Assembly: GCA_902780395.1 (NCBI GenBank) | Contig: CACZFH010000008.1 | Coordinates: 1-64,000, forward strand | Direction of reading: 5' to 3' | Length of the DNA: 64,000 bases | Source: an uncultured Erysipelotrichaceae bacterium | GTDB taxonomy: Bacteria > Bacillota_I > Bacilli_A > RF39 > UBA660 | Part shown: positions 1 to 8,165 of the stretch, in pieces | Position numbering within the stretch: position 1 is the stretch's first letter | Layout: each line of letters opens with the position of its first letter | The notes under the pieces: generated by a model | Told to the model about the DNA's origin: nothing | Database searches by the model: none | The model's input: the letters and a program-made list of their open reading frames with translations, nothing else | Position numbers and translations under genes: made by a program

Positions 1-35
1 GAGTTGACCAGTACTAATAGATCGAGGATTTAATC
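1..35 (+). rRNA. 23S ribosomal RNA, 3' end (partial)
   Basis: The first 35 bases match the conserved 3' end of bacterial 23S rRNA (the segment reading ACTAATAGATCGAGG followed by TTAATC). The gene enters from the left edge, so only its tail is present. The 5S gene follows after about 60 nt, the usual Firmicutes order. Confidence 0.9.
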
Positions 36-95
36 ATAATTTAATAATTTGATGAACACAATATCTTAGTTTTCAGAGAATTATTTCTCTATATT
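36..95 (+). other. 23S-5S spacer with a short hairpin
   Basis: AT-rich spacer containing the inverted repeat AGAGAA-TTAT-TTCTCT (about 75-90), the kind of processing stem commonly found between 23S and 5S in Firmicutes. No tRNA is present in the spacer. Confidence 0.6.
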
Positions 96-203
96 TTCTA
101 CGTAACAATAGCTAGTGAGGTACACCTGTTCCCATCCCGAACACAGAAGTTAAGCCACTAAACGCCGACGATAGTGTATGCGAAAATAGGAAGTTGCGTA
201 GAA
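96..203 (+). rRNA. 5S ribosomal RNA
   Basis: About 108 nt. The ends TTCTACGTAAC (96-106) and GTTGCGTAGAA (193-203) are complementary and form helix I. Between them lie the conserved 5S blocks CACCTGTTCCCATCCCGAACACAG and GAAGTTAAGCC. Ends are approximate to 1-3 nt. This is the last gene of the rRNA operon. Confidence 0.95.
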
Positions 204-217
204 TTTTTTTTTGTTTT

Positions 218-249
218 AAAAGATTATTTACTAAATAATCTTTTTTTTA
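218..249 (+). terminator. Intrinsic terminator of the rRNA operon
   Basis: AAGATTAT and ATAATCTT arms around a short loop, followed by eight T. It lies directly after 5S. Confidence 0.85.
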
Positions 250-255
250 TATAAT
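250..255 (+). promoter_or_regulatory. -10 box, very short leader
   Basis: TATAAT only 15 nt before the ATG at 271. A start site about 7 nt downstream would leave roughly 9 nt of leader, beginning at the GGTGAT ribosome-binding site. Confidence 0.6.
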
Positions 256-270
256 GATTTTGGTGATAAT

Positions 271-1203
271 ATGAAAAGAAAACTATTAATAGCAAGTACT
301 CTAATAATTAGTATAGTATTAATATCCGTTATAGTAATAATAGGAAAATCAAAAAAAGAAACTGTCACAAAAGAGGTTTTAGAAAATCCAGAGGAGTCAG
401 TAGAAGTAAAATCTGAAAAAATAAAAGATGATGCAACATTACGAAAAGAGACTAAAGAGTTACTTAATACTTTATTAGAAGATAGTAATTATAAAGAATT
501 AAGCATAATTGATGAAAAATTAACATATAAATATAATTCTTTAAAAGGTCCTTTTATTTATTATTATAGTATTGATGCAATAGAAAAAGTATCAAATACT
601 TTAATATCATATGCAGTATTTTATAATATAAAAGATGAAGACATAATTGTAGATAAAAAAGAAGATAAATACACTTACGGATATATCAATAAGGAAAAAT
701 TAAACTATTCCATAAAGGAGCTATTTGGTAATAATGATATTCAATTTTCTCAAAAGAGTGGATGGAATTATTTAAATAATGGAGAGTTATCAAATACCAC
801 AAAAGAAAATTATTATCATGCGGATTTTATAGAAGAAAAAAATGGTCAATACTACTTTAAATTTTTTGGTATTACAGGTGATGGAACATGGGCGTATCCA
901 CAACCACAATCAGAACCTATCAAAATGATTAGTGCTAGAGATTATAAAGATTATATATTAGTTATATCAAAAGCTATTTATGCAAAACCAGATTCTTCAG
1001 AATCAGAAAATGGAACTAGAAAGATGAATATATGTGCAGACATAGCTTGCAACAAAAAAATAGGTGAATTACAAGTAAGTAGTCAAGAAAGATATTTTCC
1101 ATTAAATATTGATGATTACCTAGAAAATGCAGGGATAATTTATACCATTTTTAGGAAAAGTAATGATAACTATTATTATTATAAAAATATAATAGATAAT
1201 TAA
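271..1203 (+). CDS. Membrane-anchored protein of unknown function (paralogue 1)
   Basis: 310 aa, not recognised as a named family. Residues 4-25 form one hydrophobic segment after a basic MKRK start, with no lipobox cysteine, so the rest (highly charged, Lys/Glu-rich, with many Tyr) is probably an extracytoplasmic domain held by an N-terminal anchor. The middle contains YTYGYINKEKL followed by an LFG motif, and later a YYFKFFG stretch. The next gene has the same blocks in the same order, so the two are tandem paralogues. GGTGAT lies 3 nt before the ATG, and a TATAAT lies just upstream. There is no terminator between the two genes, but each has its own -10 box. Confidence 0.7.
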   Translation: MKRKLLIASTLIISIVLISVIVIIGKSKKETVTKEVLENPEESVEVKSEKIKDDATLRKETKELLNTLLEDSNYKELSIIDEKLTYKYNSLKGPFIYYYSIDAIEKVSNTLISYAVFYNIKDEDIIVDKKEDKYTYGYINKEKLNYSIKELFGNNDIQFSQKSGWNYLNNGELSNTTKENYYHADFIEEKNGQYYFKFFGITGDGTWAYPQPQSEPIKMISARDYKDYILVISKAIYAKPDSSESENGTRKMNICADIACNKKIGELQVSSQERYFPLNIDDYLENAGIIYTIFRKSNDNYYYYKNIIDN

Positions 1204-1235
1204 AAATAATTATTTACCATATGAGTATTTTCTTA

Positions 1236-1241
1236 TATAAT
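1236..1241 (+). promoter_or_regulatory. -10 box before the second paralogue
   Basis: TATAAT 16 nt before the ATG at 1258, followed by GGTGATGTT. No convincing -35 is visible. Confidence 0.5.
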
Positions 1242-1257
1242 ATAGTCTGGTGATGTT

Positions 1258-2106
1258 ATGAAAAATAAAAAACGAATTATTATTTTAATTTTATGTATAT
1301 TAGTGGCAATAATCTTTTGTTTGGTAGCTTTTTTTATTAAAAACAAAGCATCTAGTAATAATGAATCTGATAATCTATCAATAGAAGAACTAATAATAGA
1401 AAAAAAATATAAGAAAACAAGTGAAAATAATGAATTATTGAATATATTTAATTCTTTAAAAAAATATGTATATAATACAAATAGGAAGGGTACTAATAGT
1501 TTTTCTAAAATAGAATTATTTTCTATAGCAGGATATAACGTAAAAGAAAAAGATATTACTAATACAAAAGATGAAGGTGACTATACCTACGGATATATAA
1601 ACAAAGAATTATTAGATAAGCAAATTGCAGATGTATTTGGAAAAGGAAAATTTATAATTGGTCTTGATTCAGAAAATAGTAAAAAAACATTGAATTCAGG
1701 AGTTTTTGAAAATGCTGGTGATAAGTTTAAAAATGCATTATTAATGGAAGAAACAAAAAAACAGTATTACTTCAGATTTTATGCAAATGAAGGAACAAGT
1801 GCTTGTCCAAAGCTAAAAAATATTCCTATTAAATTAATAGAAGTTAGACAAATAGATAATAATATCTTATTAGTAGCTAAATCAGTTCAAACAAGAGTAC
1901 TTGAAACAGAAGATAATCAATGTTCAGTAGATGTTATTAACTATACTATCAAAGATCCACTTGATACTTTCAAAGTAGATATGGGAGAAGCATCATATAC
2001 TGTTGATATTGATAAATACATAGAAAACGCTATGGATGTATATGTTCTACTAAAGAAGGAAAATAACGGAAAATATGTTTTTGTTGAAAGCAAAATAGGA
2101 GAATAA
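1258..2106 (+). CDS. Membrane-anchored protein of unknown function (paralogue 2)
   Basis: 282 aa. A basic start MKNKKR is followed by one hydrophobic segment (residues 7-27) and a charged extracytoplasmic domain. It shares YTYGYINKELL, the following VFG turn, a YYFRFY strand and the C-terminal pattern VDIDKYIENA with the preceding protein (NIDDYLENA there). It is therefore a diverged tandem duplicate. It contains two cysteines (TSACPKL and NQCSVD). No enzymatic motif is visible. The stop codon sits in the loop of the following terminator. Confidence 0.7.
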   Translation: MKNKKRIIILILCILVAIIFCLVAFFIKNKASSNNESDNLSIEELIIEKKYKKTSENNELLNIFNSLKKYVYNTNRKGTNSFSKIELFSIAGYNVKEKDITNTKDEGDYTYGYINKELLDKQIADVFGKGKFIIGLDSENSKKTLNSGVFENAGDKFKNALLMEETKKQYYFRFYANEGTSACPKLKNIPIKLIEVRQIDNNILLVAKSVQTRVLETEDNQCSVDVINYTIKDPLDTFKVDMGEASYTVDIDKYIENAMDVYVLLKKENNGKYVFVESKIGE

Positions 2107-2117
2107 TCTCCTTTTTT
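2097..2117 (+). terminator. Intrinsic terminator
   Basis: AGGAGA-ATAA-TCTCCT stem-loop followed by TTTTT. The loop contains the stop codon of the upstream gene. Confidence 0.8.
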
Positions 2118-2120
2118 CTA

Positions 2121-2129
2121 TGGTATAAT
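2121..2129 (+). promoter_or_regulatory. Extended -10 promoter of tldD
   Basis: TGGTATAAT, a perfect extended -10, 15 nt before the ATG at 2145. The predicted transcript starts essentially at the GGTGAT ribosome-binding site. Confidence 0.7.
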
Positions 2130-2144
2130 ATAGATGGTGATTTT

Positions 2145-3518
2145 ATGAACAAAGAATTATTGACAAATTATCTTAATGTAGCATTAGAAACGGGAGCTGA
2201 TTTTGCTGAAATTTATTATGAGAAAACAAAAAACACTATATTCCGTTTAAATGATTCTAAATTAGATTCAATAGATACCAATGATGAAGAAGGATTAGGT
2301 ATTAGAGTTATCAAAAAAGATGAGAGTTATTATACTTCAACTACCAATTTTGATCCTGAAAACATTGAGAAAACAATAAGAAGATTATTAAAAAATATAC
2401 CTGTAGAAAAAGGTAGAAAAGTAGTTTTAAATGAATTAGTTGATAAAAGAAGAAAAGCACAAATACCACATGCTTCTTTTCCAGCCTCAGCAAAGAAAGA
2501 ACTACTATATAAAATAGATAAAATAGCTAGAGAACAAGCCAAAGAAGTAGTACAAGTATCAACTGGTATTGTTGAAAGTGATAAAGAATTCATAATAGCT
2601 AATTCAGATTCATTATTAATAACAGGTAATTCAATATTAACAAGAATAGTGGCAACAATTTTTACAGAAAAGAATGGAACAAAAGCTCACGAATTTGTAG
2701 ATTATGGTAAAGGTTTAGGCTATGAACTATTAGATGAAATAAGTATAGAGGACATGATAGAAAAAACAACTAAAACGGCTGTAGATAAATTAGCTGCCAA
2801 GGATTTTAAGGGTGGAGAACTACCAGTAGTAATTGCTCCTGGCTTTGGAGCAGTTATCTTTCACGAAGCTTGTGGACATGGTTTAGAAGCAACTTCAGTG
2901 GCACCTCATTTATCAGTCTTCTCAGATGACTTAGGAAAAAAGATTGCATCTCCTAAAGTTACCTTAATAGATGATGGAACAATAGAAGGTGCTTGGGGAA
3001 GTTCAATCATTGATGACGAAGGAAATCCTACTCAAAAAAACATATTAATAGAAAATGGTATCTTGAAAAGTTATTTAGTTGATCATTTTAACAGTAAAGA
3101 AATGAAACAAAAAATAAATGGTTGTGGAAGAAGACAAGACTATCATTATTCAACAACATCTCGTATGAGTAATACTTATTTAGCTCCAGGAACAGATAAA
3201 GTTGAGGACATGATAAAAAGCATTAAACTTGGGGTATATTGTGAAAGAATGAGTGGAGGTAGTGTTAACCCATCAACAGGAGATTTCAACTTTGCAGTAG
3301 ATACAGCAAGACTAATTAAAGATGGTAAATTAAAAGAATTATTAAAAGGGATAACCTTAATTGGTAATAGTAAAGAAATACTAAAAAATGTAGAAATGGT
3401 ATCTGATGATTTAAAAATATCTGCTGGATATTGTGGCAGTAAAAGTGGGACTATTCCTGTAACTATTGGACAGCCAACCATTAAAGTATCCAAAATAATT
3501 GTAGGAGGAAAAGAATAA
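2145..3518 (+). CDS. tldD: TldD-family metalloprotease
   Basis: 457 aa, normal for TldD. The zinc-binding HExxxH motif is present as HEACGHGLEA starting at residue 240, in the usual position for the catalytic subunit, and the C-terminal barrel has the family's SGGSVNPSTGDFNF-type stretch. TldD pairs with TldE to form a cytosolic protease that degrades unfolded or modified peptides and matures some RiPPs. The partner gene follows immediately, its ATG beginning at the last base of the tldD stop codon. No RiPP precursor is visible nearby, so a housekeeping role is more likely. Confidence 0.95.
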   Translation: MNKELLTNYLNVALETGADFAEIYYEKTKNTIFRLNDSKLDSIDTNDEEGLGIRVIKKDESYYTSTTNFDPENIEKTIRRLLKNIPVEKGRKVVLNELVDKRRKAQIPHASFPASAKKELLYKIDKIAREQAKEVVQVSTGIVESDKEFIIANSDSLLITGNSILTRIVATIFTEKNGTKAHEFVDYGKGLGYELLDEISIEDMIEKTTKTAVDKLAAKDFKGGELPVVIAPGFGAVIFHEACGHGLEATSVAPHLSVFSDDLGKKIASPKVTLIDDGTIEGAWGSSIIDDEGNPTQKNILIENGILKSYLVDHFNSKEMKQKINGCGRRQDYHYSTTSRMSNTYLAPGTDKVEDMIKSIKLGVYCERMSGGSVNPSTGDFNFAVDTARLIKDGKLKELLKGITLIGNSKEILKNVEMVSDDLKISAGYCGSKSGTIPVTIGQPTIKVSKIIVGGKE

Positions 3519-4795
3519 TGGAATATTCACAATTTTTTGAATTAGCTAAAGAAAAAGGAATTACGAATCTTCAAATTACAGAAAAACATACTATAAATAG
3601 TAGTGTTGAAATTATTGATGGAAGAATCGATTCATATGAAGATACCGACGACAAAAACTATTCTATAAAAGCAGAGTTCAATAATAAAACAGTAAAATCA
3701 AGAAGCAACTATTTATCAGCAGATATTATAGATACTATTATCATGAAAGCCAAAGAAACTGATTCAGAATACCAAGACGAATACTTAATAAAAAGAAAGA
3801 ATCACTTACCAAATAAACCATTAGAAATAGATATTAGTAATGAAATAAAAGAACTAAAAGAAATTAAGAAATGGAAAGAAAAATATCCATCATTAATGAA
3901 ATTAACTACATATTTTTCTGAAACGTATCAAAATACTAGAATTATTAATTCCAATGGAGTAGACATTTCAACAGATATGCATTTATGTAGTTTAATTGTA
4001 GAAGCAATCATTGAAAATGGAGAGAATAGAGTAAGTTTTGATAAAAAACTTTTAACTACTAATAAAAAAGAAATAAAGTTTGATGAATTTATCGAAAACA
4101 TAATAGAGAAAGCAATTATTCAAAGTACTAGAGAAAAACTAGAAACAAGAAAATATGATATTGTACTAGATTCATCTGTATCTGGAAACATTTTAGATAA
4201 AATAGTCACTATGCTTTCAGCAACTAGTATTAGAAACAAAGTATCTTGCTTGGAAAATGCTCTAAATGAACAAATATTTAATGAACAATTAACAGTAATA
4301 GAAGATCCTACAAATAAAAACTATCCTGGTTATCGATTATTTGATGATGAAGGGTCTATTACCAAGAAGAAAACCATAATAGAGAAAGGAAAAGTATTAT
4401 CATTTCTATATAATGTGAAAGAAGCTAAAATTAAAAATATAGATTCAACAGGTAATGGCTATAATGGAATAGAGACAAGAAATATGTATATATTACCAGG
4501 AAAAGTATCAGAAGAAGAAATCATAAAAAAAGTAAAGGATGGTATCTATATAACAGATTATATGGGAGCCAGTGGTACATCAATTAATTGTGTCAATGGA
4601 GGTATCTCTTTACAAGTATTTGGTTTCCGCATAAAAGATGGAAAAATAATATCTGGAATAGAACCAGCTATTATGACAACTACTATATTTGAATTATATT
4701 CCAATATAGCAGAGATAGGAAAAGAATTAATCTTTACAAATGTCTCTAGTGCTTCTCCAACCCTTTTAATTAAGAATATTTCAATAGTAGGTTAA
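3518..4795 (+). CDS. tldE: TldE/PmbA-family protease subunit
   Basis: 425 aa. Homologous in layout to TldD (N-terminal alpha/beta domain, C-terminal beta barrel) but without an HExxxH motif, as expected for the non-catalytic partner TldE/PmbA. Recognisable C-terminal features are NGYNGIETRNMYILPG and GASGTSINCVNGGISLQVFG. The start overlaps the tldD stop by one base, and an AGGAGG lies inside the tldD 3' end, so the two are translationally linked. It is less conserved than TldD, so the name rests on both position and motif pattern. Confidence 0.9.
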   Translation: MEYSQFFELAKEKGITNLQITEKHTINSSVEIIDGRIDSYEDTDDKNYSIKAEFNNKTVKSRSNYLSADIIDTIIMKAKETDSEYQDEYLIKRKNHLPNKPLEIDISNEIKELKEIKKWKEKYPSLMKLTTYFSETYQNTRIINSNGVDISTDMHLCSLIVEAIIENGENRVSFDKKLLTTNKKEIKFDEFIENIIEKAIIQSTREKLETRKYDIVLDSSVSGNILDKIVTMLSATSIRNKVSCLENALNEQIFNEQLTVIEDPTNKNYPGYRLFDDEGSITKKKTIIEKGKVLSFLYNVKEAKIKNIDSTGNGYNGIETRNMYILPGKVSEEEIIKKVKDGIYITDYMGASGTSINCVNGGISLQVFGFRIKDGKIISGIEPAIMTTTIFELYSNIAEIGKELIFTNVSSASPTLLIKNISIVG

Positions 4796-4831
4796 ACATA
4801 CTATACAGATAAACGTCAATCAAAATAGGAT

Positions 4832-4856
4832 AAGAGTTGTATAACTCTTTTTTTTT
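4832..4856 (+). terminator. Intrinsic terminator after tldDE
   Basis: AAGAGTT-GTAT-AACTCTT followed by a T run. It directly abuts the next promoter. Confidence 0.85.
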
Positions 4857-4864
4857 GGTATAAT
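4856..4864 (+). promoter_or_regulatory. Extended -10 promoter of the tsaE operon
   Basis: TGGTATAAT, 18 nt before the chosen ATG. It shares its first T with the preceding terminator's T run. Confidence 0.65.
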
Positions 4865-4882
4865 AAATTATAGGTGATAGAT

Positions 4883-5341
4883 ATGGAATACAAATTAACA
4901 ACATTTTCAGAAAGTGAGACTATAGAATTAGCCCAAAACATAGAATCAGAAAAATTTCCAAATATGGTAATTTGTTTAAGAGGAGATCTTGGTAGTGGGA
5001 AAACTGTTTTTACTAAAGGTTTTGCAGATGCTCTTGAAGTAAAAGAAGAAGTAACCTCTCCAACATTTACAATTATAAAAGAATATACTTCAGGAGAATT
5101 ACCTTTATATCACATGGATGTTTATCGTCTAGATGGAAAAGTAGGAGATTTAGGATTAGAAGAATACTACAATAAAAAAGGAATTACTATTATTGAATGG
5201 GCAGACATGATAGAAGACTATTTACCAGAAAAAAGATTAGATATAAAAATTAAAAATTCCTCAGAAGATGAAGATAAACGTATCATTACAATAATTCCAC
5301 ATGGTAAAAAATATGAAGAGTTATGTGAGGCAGTTTTATGA
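4883..5341 (+). CDS. tsaE: tRNA threonylcarbamoyladenosine biosynthesis ATPase TsaE
   Basis: 152 aa from the ATG at 4883. A GTG at 4874 would extend it by three codons, but that GTG is part of the AGGTGAT ribosome-binding site. Walker A GDLGSGKT is at residues 34-41, followed by the SPTF switch and the family's HMDVYRL and EWAD motifs. TsaE is the ATPase that resets the TsaB-TsaD complex making t6A37 in ANN-decoding tRNAs. It is first in an operon with tsaB and rimI; its TGA overlaps the tsaB ATG (ATGA). tsaD is separated from this operon by one gene. Confidence 0.95.
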   Translation: MEYKLTTFSESETIELAQNIESEKFPNMVICLRGDLGSGKTVFTKGFADALEVKEEVTSPTFTIIKEYTSGELPLYHMDVYRLDGKVGDLGLEEYYNKKGITIIEWADMIEDYLPEKRLDIKIKNSSEDEDKRIITIIPHGKKYEELCEAVL

Positions 5342-5961
5342 GATATCTATATATAGATACATCATCTAGCTATTTATATACAGCTATCGTTGAAGATAAT
5401 AGATTAATTGATAGCATCCATGAAGAGTATGGTCAAAGTCTATCAGAAGTAGCTTTACCAAAGATAGTAAGTATGTTTAATAATAACCAACTAGAAGCAA
5501 GAGATATTGATAAAATAATTGTGGTAAATGGACCAGGTAGCTTTACAGGAATAAGAATAGGAATAACAATTGCCAAAGTCTATGCTTGGAGCTTAAATAT
5601 TCCAATAACTACAATATCATCTTTAGAGGCAATGGCTATTTCTAGTGATAACCAAGTAGTACATATTCCTATGATAAATGCCCGAAGAGGGTATGTATAT
5701 GCCGCTATCTATGATGAAAATCAACATGAACTATTAAAACCACAACATATAAAGCAAGTTGATTTAGAAAAAGAATATCAAAAATATCCAAACAGAGAAA
5801 TAATAACAAATGATGAATTTGATAATCTAGAAAAGGTAACATCCTACACTCCTAATATGTTAAAAATAGTACAAAGATTCAAAGATAAAGAAAACATAAA
5901 TCCACATGCCGTAAATCCAGATTATTTAAAATTAACAGAAGCCGAAGAAAGTAAATTATGA
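5338..5961 (+). CDS. tsaB: t6A biosynthesis protein TsaB
   Basis: 207 aa. An ASKHA-fold N-terminus (YIDTSSSYLYTAIV) and the family motif GPGSFTGIRIG near residues 65-75 identify TsaB, the scaffold partner of TsaD in the t6A complex. The C-terminal part is short and diverged, as in other Firmicutes TsaB. It overlaps tsaE by 4 nt upstream and rimI by 4 nt downstream, so the three are probably translationally coupled. Confidence 0.93.
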   Translation: MRYLYIDTSSSYLYTAIVEDNRLIDSIHEEYGQSLSEVALPKIVSMFNNNQLEARDIDKIIVVNGPGSFTGIRIGITIAKVYAWSLNIPITTISSLEAMAISSDNQVVHIPMINARRGYVYAAIYDENQHELLKPQHIKQVDLEKEYQKYPNREIITNDEFDNLEKVTSYTPNMLKIVQRFKDKENINPHAVNPDYLKLTEAEESKL

Positions 5962-6362
5962 TAATAGAAGTTACAAAAGACAACCTCAAGGAATTAAATG
6001 AGTCTTTTTTTTCAAAAAAATGGATAGAAGAAGAATTATCAAATAATCCATATGCAAAACTCTTACTATTAAAAGAACAAGAAGAAATAATAGGATATTT
6101 GTACTATAGTGACATTTATGAAAGAGCAGAAATAAATCAATTTGAAATTAATAATATCCACAGGAACTGTGGAAAAGGTAATTTATTATTAAAAGAATTT
6201 TTAAAAAGAGTCAAAAAAGACGTAACTCTAGAAGTTAAAGAAGACAATCTAGTAGCCATTAGACTATATGAGAAAAATGGCTTTATTAAAAAAGCTATAA
6301 GAAAAAATTATTATAAAGATAAAGATGGAATACTAATGGAAAGAAAATGGTCTGACTCATAA
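5958..6362 (+). CDS. rimI: GNAT acetyltransferase, RimI-like
   Basis: 134 aa with the GNAT pattern: a central beta strand (IGYLYYS), an HRNCGKGNLLL segment at the acetyl-CoA loop, and the RimI-type C-terminal LEVKEDNLVAIRLYEKNGF. The usual Q/RxxGxG/A appears as NCGKGN, a slightly degenerate pyrophosphate loop. At 134 aa it is shorter than typical RimI (about 150). Its place after tsaB is the classic tsaB-rimI-tsaD neighbourhood. RimI acetylates the N-terminus of ribosomal protein S18 in E. coli; the substrate here is not known. Confidence 0.8.
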   Translation: MIIEVTKDNLKELNESFFSKKWIEEELSNNPYAKLLLLKEQEEIIGYLYYSDIYERAEINQFEINNIHRNCGKGNLLLKEFLKRVKKDVTLEVKEDNLVAIRLYEKNGFIKKAIRKNYYKDKDGILMERKWSDS

Positions 6363-6378
6363 ATAATATAATTAAAAG

Positions 6379-6404
6379 AATATCAATCTAATTGATATTT
6401 TTTA
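6379..6404 (+). terminator. Intrinsic terminator after rimI
   Basis: AATATCAAT-CTA-ATTGATATT followed by T-rich sequence. Confidence 0.7.
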
Positions 6405-6474
6405 TTTATAAGAAATTTATAATTGATATTTAAAACAACCAAAAGTATTTCTTGAATTAATTATTTTTTGATTA

Positions 6475-6480
6475 TATAAT
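6475..6480 (+). promoter_or_regulatory. -10 box of the lipoprotein gene
   Basis: TATAAT 19 nt before the ATG at 6500. Confidence 0.5.
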
Positions 6481-6499
6481 GATAATAAGAGGTGTAAAG

Positions 6500-7012
6500 A
6501 TGAAAAAAAGAATAAAAATAATAATACCAGCAGTAATAATCCTAATATTAGTATCATTTTTTATAACTAGTTGTATAGGAGGACATAAGAATACAACAGG
6601 AAGAAACGACTATAGAACTTCAAAAATAGGCTTAAACTGTTATTTTGAGAAAAAAGATGATATAAGAACAACAAAAATATACGCTGATTTTACATTCAAT
6701 ACTAAAAGTAATTATAAAGCTATAGTATATTATAAAACAGTTTATATTTATAAAGAAAAAATATCAGATGAAAAATATTTAGATATGATGTGGCAATTAG
6801 ATTCATTAGAATGTCAAAATGGAGATACCTGTACCAAAGACCATATAAAACTAGGAGTTACTACTTTTGGAATGGATACAATTGCAGATAGAAAAGAAAA
6901 AGAAGTAACATTTACTTACTATAAAGAATTTGGACAAGGAGAAAAAGCTTCCAAAAAATTCATTAAGAAAACCAAAGAAGAATATATTAAAAATGGTTAT
7001 AAGTGCCAATAA
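6500..7012 (+). CDS. Small predicted lipoprotein with four further cysteines
   Basis: 170 aa from the ATG at 6500. An in-frame ATG at 6479 lies inside the promoter region, and AGAGGTG sits 5 nt before the chosen start. The signal peptide MKKRIKIIIPAVIILILVSF leads into ITSC, a plausible lipobox, followed by GG. The mature part contains four more cysteines (LNCYF, LECQNGDTC, and YKCQ at the C-terminus), consistent with two disulfides. No known domain is recognised. The protein at 23368 has the same overall plan, including a YKC end. It lies between the two t6A loci but has its own promoter and terminator. Confidence 0.65.
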   Translation: MKKRIKIIIPAVIILILVSFFITSCIGGHKNTTGRNDYRTSKIGLNCYFEKKDDIRTTKIYADFTFNTKSNYKAIVYYKTVYIYKEKISDEKYLDMMWQLDSLECQNGDTCTKDHIKLGVTTFGMDTIADRKEKEVTFTYYKEFGQGEKASKKFIKKTKEEYIKNGYKCQ

Positions 7013-7037
7013 GACTCTTTAAAAAAAGAGTCTTTTA
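7010..7037 (+). terminator. Intrinsic terminator
   Basis: AAGACTCTTT and AAAGAGTCTT arms followed by TT. It directly follows the lipoprotein stop codon. Confidence 0.75.
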
Positions 7038-7070
7038 TGTTAAAATGAGAATGAAATGAGTGTGATATCT

Positions 7071-8075
7071 ATGAAAGATGTTTTTATTTTAGGTATAGAA
7101 AGTAGTTGTGATGAAACAAGTGTTTCTATCGTAAAAAATGGGAGAGAAGAAATAGCAACCATAATATCTTCACAAATAGATATTCATAAAGATTTTGGTG
7201 GGGTTGTTCCAGAAATAGCTAGTAGACATCATGTAAAAAATATAACCATTGTATTAGAAGAATGCTTACAAAAAGCAAATATGAAAATAGAAGACATAGA
7301 TGCTATTGCTATAACTTATGGACCTGGCTTAATAGGATCTTTATTAATAGGCTTAGAAGCTGCTAAAACATTAGCTTTTATTTATAATAAACCATTAATT
7401 CCAGTTCATCATATTGCAGGACATATTTATGCAAATAGTTTAGTGAAAGAATTGTCATTTCCTCTTTTAGCCGTAGTAGTAAGTGGTGGTCATACTGAAT
7501 TGATAGAAATGGACAAACACTATCACTTTAAGAAATTAGGTGGAACATTAGATGATGCCATAGGTGAATGCTATGATAAGGTTGCCAGAGTAATAGGATT
7601 AGAATATCCTGGAGGTCCAAAAATAGACCAACTAGCTGCTACCGGAAGAGAAACCTATGCATTACCTGTTCCATTACGAGATGATAGCTATAATTTTTCT
7701 TTTAGTGGACTAAAAAGTGCTGTAATAAATCTTGCTCATAATGAAGAGCAAAGAGGTATTCCTCTTCGACAAGAAGATTTAGCAGCATCATTTCAGAAAG
7801 TAGCAATTGAATCTATAACTACAAAAGTAAAAAAAGCCATCATCGACAAAAAAATAGAACATGTAATTGTAGCAGGTGGAGTAGCAGCTAATAAAGGATT
7901 AAGAAAAGCCATAGAAGATTTATGCCAAGAATTAAAGGTTGATTTATCAATTCCTCCAATGAAATATTGCACAGATAATGGAACTATGATAGCAGCAGCA
8001 GGATATTATGCCTATTTAGATGGAAGAAAAGCAGATTTAAGCTTAAATTCAAAATCACAAGATCAATTAGTATAA
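7071..8075 (+). CDS. tsaD: tRNA N6-adenosine threonylcarbamoyltransferase TsaD
   Basis: 334 aa from the ATG at 7071; an ATG at 7056 is in frame but overlaps the GAGTGTGAT ribosome-binding region. ILGIESSCDETS opens the Kae1/TsaD ASKHA fold. The metal-binding HHIAGH is at residues 113-118, and GGVAANKGLR and CTDNGTMIA are family signatures of the C-terminal half. TsaD transfers the threonylcarbamoyl group from TC-AMP to A37 of tRNA, working with TsaB and TsaE encoded just upstream. Length is normal. A likely -10 (TGTTAAAAT) lies at 7038-7046. Confidence 0.96.
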   Translation: MKDVFILGIESSCDETSVSIVKNGREEIATIISSQIDIHKDFGGVVPEIASRHHVKNITIVLEECLQKANMKIEDIDAIAITYGPGLIGSLLIGLEAAKTLAFIYNKPLIPVHHIAGHIYANSLVKELSFPLLAVVVSGGHTELIEMDKHYHFKKLGGTLDDAIGECYDKVARVIGLEYPGGPKIDQLAATGRETYALPVPLRDDSYNFSFSGLKSAVINLAHNEEQRGIPLRQEDLAASFQKVAIESITTKVKKAIIDKKIEHVIVAGGVAANKGLRKAIEDLCQELKVDLSIPPMKYCTDNGTMIAAAGYYAYLDGRKADLSLNSKSQDQLV

Positions 8076-8103
8076 AAGAAACTGTCAAGGAGTTTCTTTT
8101 TTT
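8074..8103 (+). terminator. Intrinsic terminator after tsaD
   Basis: AAAAGAAACT-GTCAAGG-AGTTTCTTTT followed by further T. Confidence 0.85.
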
Positions 8104-8115
8104 ATAAAAAAGTTA

Positions 8116-8141
8116 TTGACTTGCAACAAATATGATATAAT
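8116..8141 (+). promoter_or_regulatory. Promoter of fucO
   Basis: Extended -10 TGATATAAT (8133-8141). A TTGACT at 8116 is only 14 nt away, so the extended -10 probably carries most of the activity. AGGGAGG follows at 8152. Confidence 0.6.
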
Positions 8142-8165
8142 AAAAAAGAATAGGGAGGCTAGAAT

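Noticed and set aside
2145-4795. tldD/tldE as part of a RiPP (microcin B17-like) system
   Set aside because: No precursor peptide, cyclodehydratase or exporter lies nearby; the pair sits among housekeeping genes.
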